NCBI GenBank assembly: GCA_947629875.1
Contig: CANRFK010000016.1
Location: 1-16,718 of the forward strand
Length of the DNA stretch: 16,718 bases
Source: an uncultured Clostridia bacterium
Lineage (GTDB): Bacteria > Bacillota > Clostridia > Christensenellales > Borkfalkiaceae
Direction of reading: 5' to 3'
Shown here: in pieces, positions 1 through 5,254 of the stretch
Position numbering within the stretch: position 1 is the first letter of the stretch
Layout: each line of letters begins with the position of its first letter
The notes under the pieces: generated by a model
Databases searched by the model: none
The model's input: the letters and a program-made list of their open reading frames with translations, nothing else
What the model was told of the DNA's origin: nothing
Program-made: the position numbers and the translations under genes

Positions 1-22
1 TGCAAGCCGTTTTTGTTTCTGC

Positions 23-28
23 TACAAT
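23..28 (+). promoter_or_regulatory. Possible -10 box of the recombinase gene
   Basis: TACAAT lies 29 nt before the recombinase start codon and matches the -10 consensus at five of six positions. A -35 box 17 bp upstream would fall across the left edge of the window, so it can only be partly seen (TGCAA at 1-5). An AGAGGTG ribosome binding site follows at 47-53. This is a tentative call from position and consensus only. Confidence 0.3.
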
Positions 29-57
29 GAAAAATACAAAGGATAAGAGGTGAACAA

Positions 58-999
58 ATGAAGTACGGAGAATGGCTCAACATCTGGCTCGAGGACTATG
101 TGAAGCCCGTCGAGAAGGAGAGGACTTACAGGGCGTATCAGGACACAGTACGCCTGCGGCTCGAACCCATTTTCGGGGAAATAGAGATCAACGACCTCGA
201 TGTCTCGTATATCCAACATTATATTACGGGACTGTTGGAACATGGAAATCTTCTCACGGGCGGGCCGCTGTCGGCGAACAGTATCAGGCTGATTTTCAGC
301 GTGTTTCGTAACTCTCTCCGCCGCGCCTACAACTTGGGCTATGCGGAGAGGTATATCGGGGACAAGCTCACGCTTCCCAAAGCTCCCGAGACGGAAGTCA
401 TTGTCTTTACGGAGAGCGAGCAGGCGCAAATCGAAAATGAAATTGCGAAGATGCTGCAAAAGCGTTCTTCGCGGCACAAGCTCAACGGCATTATCATTTG
501 TCTGCACTCGGGGCTACGGATCGGGGAACTTCTTGCCCTCGAGTGGGAAGATATTGATTTCGACAATGCCCTCATGACGATTTCCAAGACCTGCCGGGAC
601 GGAAAGGACGAGAACGGCAACTATATGAAAATCATCGACCGCCCCAAGACGTACTCCTCGCGCCGCGTCATTCCCTTGCCGAGTTGTCTTTTGACACTTC
701 TTTCCGGGATGAAGAAGGAGAGCAAGTCGAACTTCGTCATTTCGGACGCCAACGGAGAGACCGTGCGGGTTCGGTCGTTTCAGAGGAGCTATCAATTATT
801 ATTGAAAAGGCTCGGCATTCCGCATAAGAAGTTCCACGCCCTGCGGCACACCTTTGCGACGCGGGCGAACGAGCGGGCGATGGACGACAAGACGCTCTCG
901 GAAGTCCTCGGGCACCGCTCGCCCGTCATTACATTAAAATTGTATGTTCACTCGCTTCTCGACCACAAGCGGAGGATGATGGAGCAGGTGAACGGATAA
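58..999 (+). CDS. Tyrosine site-specific recombinase (candidate DNA invertase)
   Basis: A 313-residue phage-integrase-family recombinase, which cuts and rejoins DNA at paired sites through a 3'-phosphotyrosine intermediate. A core-binding (SAM-like) domain spans about residues 1-105 and the catalytic domain about 115-310. The visible catalytic set is complete: R154 (HSGLR motif), K197, H260 and R263 (HALRH), H286 (LGHRS) and the nucleophile Y296 (KLYVH). The ATG at 58 has AGAGGTG at a good distance. The protein lacks the extra N-terminal arm-binding domain usual in Tn916- and lambda-type integrases (about 370-410 residues), and is close to Xer-type length. No excisionase, relaxase or other transfer gene is visible. 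The gene ends 138 bp before the first of two inverted dyad sites flanking a promoter. I infer that it is the invertase for that segment, but an integrase of an element extending left of the window is possible. Confidence 0.93.
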   Translation: MKYGEWLNIWLEDYVKPVEKERTYRAYQDTVRLRLEPIFGEIEINDLDVSYIQHYITGLLEHGNLLTGGPLSANSIRLIFSVFRNSLRRAYNLGYAERYIGDKLTLPKAPETEVIVFTESEQAQIENEIAKMLQKRSSRHKLNGIIICLHSGLRIGELLALEWEDIDFDNALMTISKTCRDGKDENGNYMKIIDRPKTYSSRRVIPLPSCLLTLLSGMKKESKSNFVISDANGETVRVRSFQRSYQLLLKRLGIPHKKFHALRHTFATRANERAMDDKTLSEVLGHRSPVITLKLYVHSLLDHKRRMMEQVNG

Positions 1000-1044
1000 A
1001 AGGCAGAAAAAGCAGAAAAAAACAACAAATTGTCCGGAATCAAA

Positions 1045-1081
1045 AAAATTCCCGCCGAAAGGGACTTTCGGCGGGAATTTT
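1045..1081. terminator. Strong bidirectional hairpin terminator after the recombinase gene
   Basis: A perfect 17-bp stem (1045-1061 with 1065-1081) closes a 3-nt GGA loop. The stem core is CCCGCCGAAAG. A run of A precedes it and AATTTTT ends it, so it has the form of an intrinsic terminator on both strands. It would end the recombinase transcript and also block leftward transcription into that gene. Confidence 0.88.
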
Positions 1082-1087
1082 CGTATG

Positions 1088-1121
1088 AAAAAGGCCGCCG
1101 GTAGAGTTCCGGCGGGCTTTT
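1088..1121. terminator. Second hairpin terminator
   Basis: An A-rich left arm with GGCCGCCGG (1088-1101) pairs with CCGGCGGGC plus TTTT (1109-1121), with a single G-G mismatch and a loop of about 7 nt. A-tract and T-tract flank the stem, so it can act in both directions. It is the middle one of three hairpins stacked between the recombinase and the switch region. Confidence 0.7.
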
Positions 1122-1127
1122 GGCATG

Positions 1128-1159
1128 AAAAAAAGCCGTCTATTAACTAATTAGACGGC
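1128..1159 (-). terminator. Minus-strand terminator formed by the left recombination site
   Basis: Read on the minus strand, GCCGTCTA (1159-1152) pairs perfectly with TAGACGGC (1142-1135) across a 9-nt loop. The stem is followed by seven T residues (1134-1128). It starts only about 8 nt after the expected start point of the minus-strand promoter at 1174-1202, so transcripts from that promoter should end at once. The plus strand has only a short T run (1161-1164), so termination should be weaker that way. Confidence 0.72.
1135..1159 (+). repeat. Left inverted repeat / candidate recombinase crossover site
   Basis: The 19 bp at 1137-1155, CGTCTATTAACTAATTAGA, recur in inverted orientation at 1287-1305 with one mismatch. 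The site is itself a dyad: 8-bp arms at 1135-1142 and 1152-1159 around the asymmetric 9-nt centre TTAACTAAT. Two inverted recombinase-binding arms around an asymmetric spacer is the standard design of a tyrosine-recombinase core site. The spacer asymmetry is what makes the pair of sites truly inverted rather than just two palindromes. Confidence 0.72.
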
Positions 1160-1305
1160 CTTTTAGTGTCGTCATTATACTACATCCCCGTGCTCCTGTC
1201 AATACTTTCCGCTTAAAAAATCCAAATTTTTTCAGAAAATGTTTTATTTTTTCAAATTATCCCATGAAAAGCGCATTATTTGTTCCTCTAATTAGTTATT
1301 AGACG
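1137..1305. other. Candidate invertible promoter segment (phase switch, OFF orientation)
   Basis: A 169-bp segment is bounded by inverted 19-bp copies (18/19 identical), leaving 131 bp between them. It contains a perfect consensus promoter on the minus strand and an AT-rich tract upstream of it, and no gene. In the present orientation the promoter points to the 3' end of the recombinase gene and straight into a terminator, where nothing is encoded on that strand. Inversion would place the -35 at about 1240-1245 and the -10 at about 1263-1268, with a start near 1275 facing the amylase operon (leader of about 275 nt). Size, repeat length and a neighbouring tyrosine recombinase match known Firmicute switches such as those upstream of Clostridioides difficile cwpV and flgB. 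The inversion itself is inferred. Confidence 0.66.
1174..1202 (-). promoter_or_regulatory. Perfect consensus sigma-A promoter inside the candidate invertible segment
   Basis: On the minus strand TTGACA (1202-1197) and TATAAT (1179-1174) are separated by exactly 17 bp. A/T-rich tracts at about 1215-1260 lie upstream of the -35 box, as in an UP element. The predicted start is near 1167. No minus-strand gene follows: the transcript runs directly into three hairpin terminators. It is the strongest promoter match I can see in the window. Confidence 0.85.
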
Positions 1306-1309
1306 AACA
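1281..1309 (-). repeat. Right inverted repeat / candidate recombinase crossover site
   Basis: The inverse complement of 1287-1305 matches 1137-1155 at 18 of 19 positions. The site has extended dyad symmetry: TGTTC (1281-1285) with GAACA (1305-1309), and TCTAAT (1287-1292) with ATTAGA (1298-1303), around a TAGTT centre, with one C-C mismatch. It is not followed by a T run, so unlike the left copy it should not terminate transcription. Confidence 0.7.
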
Positions 1310-1399
1310 TATCGGGGATCAGGGTTCCACAAGGGTTGTACCACAAAGTGAGCGGGCGAAGCCGTAGTCCGTACATTTTGTGTTTTATTTGGAAGTCAG

Positions 1400-1413
1400 G
1401 TAAAACGGTTTAC
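1400..1413 (+). promoter_or_regulatory. LacI-family operator, copy 1
   Basis: GTAAAACGGTTTAC is an imperfect palindrome with a central CpG, the usual form of a LacI/GalR-family operator. The 18-nt block AGGTAAAACGGTTTACTA is identical at three places in the window, each upstream of a starch-related gene. This copy overlaps a potential TTGGAA (1389-1394) / TACTAC (1411-1416) promoter. The LacI-family gene at 13746-14552 is the likely reader. It does not fit the classical CcpA cre consensus well. Confidence 0.8.
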
Positions 1414-1489
1414 TACGGGATCGAGGTTCCAAAAAGTTGTACCACAAAGTGAATGGGCAGAGCCGAAGTCCGTACATTTTGTGTTTTAT

Positions 1490-1517
1490 TTGGAAGTCAG
1501 GTAAAACGGTTTACTAA
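1490..1517 (+). promoter_or_regulatory. Likely operon-proximal promoter, overlapped by operator 2
   Basis: TTGGAA (1490-1495) and TACTAA (1512-1517) are 16 bp apart, with the operator filling the spacer, so bound repressor would exclude RNA polymerase. Both boxes are only partial consensus matches, much weaker than the minus-strand promoter at 1174-1202. The predicted start near 1524 leaves a short leader holding the AAGGAGG of the amylase gene. Confidence 0.5.
1501..1514 (+). promoter_or_regulatory. LacI-family operator, copy 2
   Basis: GTAAAACGGTTTAC is identical to copy 1, with centres 101 bp apart, and lies 35 bp upstream of the amylase start codon. Two identical operators at this spacing could let a regulator dimer pair or loop the DNA, though the spacing is not a whole number of helical turns. 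Identity to the copy at 14591-14604 ties the amylase and neopullulanase genes to one regulator. Confidence 0.8.
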
Positions 1518-1549
1518 ATGTTTTATCAAAAAAATAAGGAGGAAAAAGC

Positions 1550-4279
1550 ATGAAGAAGAGAAGTTTGGGCTGCATTGCGCTTGCTTTGTCGCTCATTCTC
1601 GGGCTCGGGTGCCTTGCGGGCTGCGGCCATAGCAAAAACCCCGAGAGCGAAGCGCTCAACTATACGGTGACGTATGATGTGGGCGCGGAAGCCAAGGCGG
1701 CGGGGGTGACGATCACGCCGGCGACGACGCTCGTCATGCGCGGCGAAACGGCGATCATCCCGCAGGAGAGCTATTGGGAGGGTCACGAGCTCACGGGCTG
1801 GTTCGAGGGAAATTCCGAATGGAATTTCTCGACGAATACCGTGACGAAGGACCTTACGCTCACCGCCAAGTGGAAGGTGACGGACGCCGCCAACATTGCG
1901 GAGGAGTATGAGGAGAACCTCAATTGGGGCGAGAACCGCCACCTCTACGTGCACTACCTGCGCGCCGCGCACGACGCTTCGGAGAACGGCACGACCAACA
2001 CGGGTTACGATGCTACGACGCATTCCTACGATACGCCCATCAACTCCGACGTGTACGGCGATTGGGGTCTTTGGGTGTGGGAATACAACCCCGTGCCGAG
2101 CGAGGGCAGAACGTTCTATCCCATGAAGATCGACGAGAGCGGCGCCGTGTACGATATCTATCTCGACGGCACGTGGAACGACGGCGGCTGGGACAGCGCG
2201 ACCCGCAAGCACAAGGACAGCACGGTCAGCTATGCCAATACCAATTATATCGGCGTACAGCTGTTCTCCAAGGACAGCCGCGAGAACGGGCAGGGCTTCT
2301 GGGTGAACGACAGCGGCGACATCACCTTCCAACTCGACCGTGCAAAGCGCGACAAGGGCGATTACCACTGGTTCATCCGCCAAAACGAGGGTCAGTCGGG
2401 TACGCCCACCTATGAGTCCTTCGTCGTGTTCGACCCGTATGCGGGTCTCGAGCCCGGCGCCGCCGTCTCGCAGCACGACGTCGTTTCCAACAAGGGCAAC
2501 AGTTTCGACCAGCAGCCCGTCGCAACGGGTTGGGAGAACAACTCCGTCGGCTATCAGATCTTCGTCGCGTCCTTTGCGGACAGCAATAACGACGGCATGG
2601 GCGACCTGCAGGGCATCATCTCCAAACTCGATGAACTCAAAACGTTCGGCGTGGACACCCTCTGGCTCACGCCCTTCCAGCAGTCCAATTCCTACCATGG
2701 GTACGATATTCAGGACTACTTCACGGTCGATCCCCGCTTCGGCACGCTTGCGGATTACCGCGAACTCCTCACCAAGGCGCATGAAAAGGGCATGAAGGTG
2801 CTTATGGACTTCGTCCTCAACCACACCTCTACTTCCAACCCTTGGTTCGTGAAGAGTTCCAAACTCCAAAAGGAGACCGTGAAGATGCCCGACGGCACCT
2901 TGAAGGTCATCGATTACCGCAGCTTCTACACGTGGCAGAGCGAGGAATATGTGAACTCCCTCACCGACCCCGCGGCAAAGAACCAGTGGTATAAGGACAG
3001 CAACGGCTACTACTTCTATTCTTCGTTCGGCAGCTCCATGCCCGAACTCAACTTCGACTATCAGGCGGTGCGCGACGCCATTCTCGACATCGCCCTCTAT
3101 TGGATGAGCTTCGGGCTCGACGGGTTCCGCCTCGACGCTGCCAAGCACATCTACATGGTCAACGAGAACCCCAACCACTCCTCGCAGATCGTGCGCGACT
3201 ATTCGGACGGCTCCGTCATCGGCTCGACGGCGGGCGACTATTCCTACGACGTGAAGAAGGACGCCAACTTCTTTATGGAGTTCAACGCAAAACTCAAGGC
3301 GTCCTACCCCAACGCCCTGCTTCTTGCCGAGAACTTCAACGGCGACCCTATCCACATCGCGCAGCTCTATGAAGGTTTGGATTCGCAGTTCAACTTCAAC
3401 TTCTATTACGATGTATCGGGCGCGATCGCAACGGTCGCACTCGACTCAACCAACGGCAAGGACTACAACAATAAAGGTATGCAGAGTTATGTCGCGGCGC
3501 AGTTCGACTTCAACCTCTACCGCCACGACTACATCGACGGCATCTTCACCTCCAACCACGACGTCACCCGCGCCCGCAACCGTTTGACGGCGGTGCGCAA
3601 CACCGCAAGGGCAGACTGGATCGAGCAGGAGATGACAGATAGCCTCTATCAGACGACGGGCAAACTCGCCAAACTGTGGGCGGGCATCTGCCTCTCCATG
3701 CCGGGCATCACGTGGATCTACGCGGGCGACGAGCTCGGCATGACGGGCTGCAAGACGGCGAACGCGCAGGGCGAAGGCAGCGGCCACGAGGATCGGTGGC
3801 TCCGCCAGCCCTACAAATGGACGAGTACGGGCAACTCCGAGGGCGAGGACGGCGTCTACACCTACGGCTGGCAGAGCGAAACCGACCCCACCTGCTACTT
3901 CCCCATCGGCTTCAACGGCTATTACAGCGAATGGGATAAGTGGAACAAACGGATGGACGGCCTCGAACAGCAGAAGGCGGACAAGGATTCCATCTACAAT
4001 GCCTACAAGGGGCTCATCGCGGCGAGAAAGCGCTCCGATTCTCCTCTTGCAAGGGGCGAAGTCACCATTCTCACCTCGTCGGATTCCAAAGAGAGGGATT
4101 ACAACCTCATGGTTTGGGAAGTTTCGGACGGCACGAATACGTGGCGCATGTTCCTGAACGCGACCTCGGGCGGCAAGTCGACCGATCAATCGGGCGGCAC
4201 CCTCGTGTATGCGACGAACGGCACGGGGCTCAACGGCACAAGCGTTCCCGCTTACACATTCGCGATCTATTCGGTATAA
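1550..4279 (+). CDS. Surface GH13 alpha-amylase/pullulanase-type lipoprotein
   Basis: A 909-residue exported glycoside hydrolase that should cut alpha-1,4 (possibly alpha-1,6) glucosidic bonds of starch or glycogen outside the cell. A signal peptide ends in lipobox LAGC, with C25 as the lipidated residue. About 38-110 is an InlB-type repeat (GWF...LTLTAKW). About 115-300 resembles a pullulanase-associated CBM41-like domain (HYLRAAHD, GDWGLWVWEYN). The GH13 barrel starts near 330 with a calcium-loop motif DGMGDLQGI. Conserved regions are DFVLNH (420-425), GFRLDAAKH with nucleophile D529, acid/base E594 (LLAENF) and FTSNHD with D671. A short beta-rich C-terminal domain follows. Start: ATG at 1550 behind AAGGAGG. 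First gene of a tight operon (12-nt gap to the next). Probably repressed through operators 1 and 2, and possibly driven by the candidate invertible promoter. The exact GH13 subfamily is not certain. Confidence 0.92.
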   Translation: MKKRSLGCIALALSLILGLGCLAGCGHSKNPESEALNYTVTYDVGAEAKAAGVTITPATTLVMRGETAIIPQESYWEGHELTGWFEGNSEWNFSTNTVTKDLTLTAKWKVTDAANIAEEYEENLNWGENRHLYVHYLRAAHDASENGTTNTGYDATTHSYDTPINSDVYGDWGLWVWEYNPVPSEGRTFYPMKIDESGAVYDIYLDGTWNDGGWDSATRKHKDSTVSYANTNYIGVQLFSKDSRENGQGFWVNDSGDITFQLDRAKRDKGDYHWFIRQNEGQSGTPTYESFVVFDPYAGLEPGAAVSQHDVVSNKGNSFDQQPVATGWENNSVGYQIFVASFADSNNDGMGDLQGIISKLDELKTFGVDTLWLTPFQQSNSYHGYDIQDYFTVDPRFGTLADYRELLTKAHEKGMKVLMDFVLNHTSTSNPWFVKSSKLQKETVKMPDGTLKVIDYRSFYTWQSEEYVNSLTDPAAKNQWYKDSNGYYFYSSFGSSMPELNFDYQAVRDAILDIALYWMSFGLDGFRLDAAKHIYMVNENPNHSSQIVRDYSDGSVIGSTAGDYSYDVKKDANFFMEFNAKLKASYPNALLLAENFNGDPIHIAQLYEGLDSQFNFNFYYDVSGAIATVALDSTNGKDYNNKGMQSYVAAQFDFNLYRHDYIDGIFTSNHDVTRARNRLTAVRNTARADWIEQEMTDSLYQTTGKLAKLWAGICLSMPGITWIYAGDELGMTGCKTANAQGEGSGHEDRWLRQPYKWTSTGNSEGEDGVYTYGWQSETDPTCYFPIGFNGYYSEWDKWNKRMDGLEQQKADKDSIYNAYKGLIAARKRSDSPLARGEVTILTSSDSKERDYNLMVWEVSDGTNTWRMFLNATSGGKSTDQSGGTLVYATNGTGLNGTSVPAYTFAIYSV

Positions 4280-4291
4280 GGAGGAAAGAGC

Positions 4292-5242
4292 ATGAAAAAG
4301 TTATTATCCATTGCAATGGCAACGGCGCTCGCGGTGACGTGTACTGCGGGGATCGCGGTGGGAACGGCGGCGGCAGAAGAGATGCCCGCCCCCGCGGCCG
4401 AAACGGCGCAGGTCTACCTCGTTCCCGGTTCGTGGTACGACGCGGATGCGAAGCAGACCAAATACAACACCGTGGAGGGCGCAACGGCGCTTTCCGCGGA
4501 GGAAAAGACGGCGCTCAATTTTTCAGAGGCGCAGACCGTGTATAAGGCGGGCGCGGCGGGGACAACGCTCCCCACACCTGCAACGACCCACACCGACGCC
4601 GAGGGCGAACCCTTCGTATTTCAGGGTTGGTGGTACATTCAGGCCGCGACCGTCACCTATACCGAGACGGTGCCGAGCGTAAAGGAAGATCTGTACCTGT
4701 ATGCCGATTTCCGCGCGGCGCTCTCGCAGCGGCACGAGCCCGCGGCTCCCACCGAGCAAGTGGGCGGCGGCGAGAAGAACTTCATGCTCATCACGCACGA
4801 GGACGATACGCAGGACGTTGTTCCGCTCCTCGTCTCGGGCACCGACGTATGGAACGTCTATGACATGGGTTACGGCTCGAAAGTGCAGTTCTTCAACGAG
4901 TACTTTACTTTGAAGAAGAACGACCGCATCAAGGTATACCTCACCGACATCAGCGACGGCGCAAAGCACGACGACGTGCCCGTCCCTTATCCCAAGCCCC
5001 ACCCCACGTACGGGTACTTCTCGTACACGCTTGAAACGAGCGGAAACAACAGGACGTCCGACTATCTCTTTGCGGACAGCTACGGTCTCGACGGCAGCGG
5101 CGTCGTAGAGGAGGGCGAAGAGCCCGAAATGGCGTACATTCCGCAGGAGACGCTGACTTTCCGTATCTATATCAAGGTGGAAGCGGGCGGCAGCGGCATG
5201 CGCGAGAACAGGCTCCAAGTCTATCTCGAGCGGAAAGCATAA
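4292..5242 (+). CDS. Secreted protein of unknown function with a degenerate InlB-like segment
   Basis: 316 residues, not recognised as a named family. Residues 1-28 form a signal peptide (KK start, hydrophobic core, AAA before E29) with no proper lipobox, so it should be released or held non-covalently. Residues about 80-140 keep the pattern of an InlB-type repeat (FQGWW ... LYLYADF) without its usual start. After a linker (about 145-160), residues 160-316 form a second region rich in alternating hydrophobic and aromatic residues, e.g. FMLITHEDD and LTFRIYIKV, consistent with a beta-sandwich. I see no catalytic motif. The gene lies 12 nt from each neighbour with the same TAAGGAGGAAAG junction on both sides, so it is co-translated with the amylase and the giant lipoprotein. 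A starch-binding or scaffold role is inference from context only. Confidence 0.85.
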   Translation: MKKLLSIAMATALAVTCTAGIAVGTAAAEEMPAPAAETAQVYLVPGSWYDADAKQTKYNTVEGATALSAEEKTALNFSEAQTVYKAGAAGTTLPTPATTHTDAEGEPFVFQGWWYIQAATVTYTETVPSVKEDLYLYADFRAALSQRHEPAAPTEQVGGGEKNFMLITHEDDTQDVVPLLVSGTDVWNVYDMGYGSKVQFFNEYFTLKKNDRIKVYLTDISDGAKHDDVPVPYPKPHPTYGYFSYTLETSGNNRTSDYLFADSYGLDGSGVVEEGEEPEMAYIPQETLTFRIYIKVEAGGSGMRENRLQVYLERKA

Positions 5243-5254
5243 GGAGGAAAGAAA

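Larger units (their letters stand above)
1313..1516 (+). repeat. Tandem duplication of a ~101-bp leader/promoter/operator unit
   Basis: Copy 1 (1313-1415) and copy 2 (1416-1516) are head-to-tail. Over 1335-1415 against 1436-1516 they differ at 5 of 81 positions, and their last ~50 bp are identical. Each copy carries CACAAAGTG and CATTTTGTG, which can pair with one G-U (1342-1350 with 1374-1382; 1443-1451 with 1475-1483). Inside is a small GGC/GCC stem, and each copy ends in the operator GTAAAACGGTTTAC. The duplication gives two promoter-operator units 101 bp apart in front of the amylase gene. Confidence 0.9.

Noticed and set aside
1137..1305. attL/attR of an integrated mobile element
   Set aside because: Attachment sites of an integrated element would be direct, not inverted, repeats, and only 131 bp without genes lie between them. 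I keep open that the recombinase also belongs to an element left of the window.
1400..1413. CcpA catabolite-responsive (cre) site
   Set aside because: The central CG and flanking A/T fit, but the outer T-G and C positions of the cre consensus do not, and three identical copies near a dedicated LacI-family gene favour a local operator.
1526..3355. Long minus-strand open frame (609 codons) opposite the amylase gene
   Set aside because: It lies antisense to a gene with complete GH13 motifs; its residue composition (His, Arg, Val and Glu heavy) is that of a mirror frame in GC-rich DNA. The same applies to long minus frames at 4523-6172, 7400-9313 and 9518-11323.
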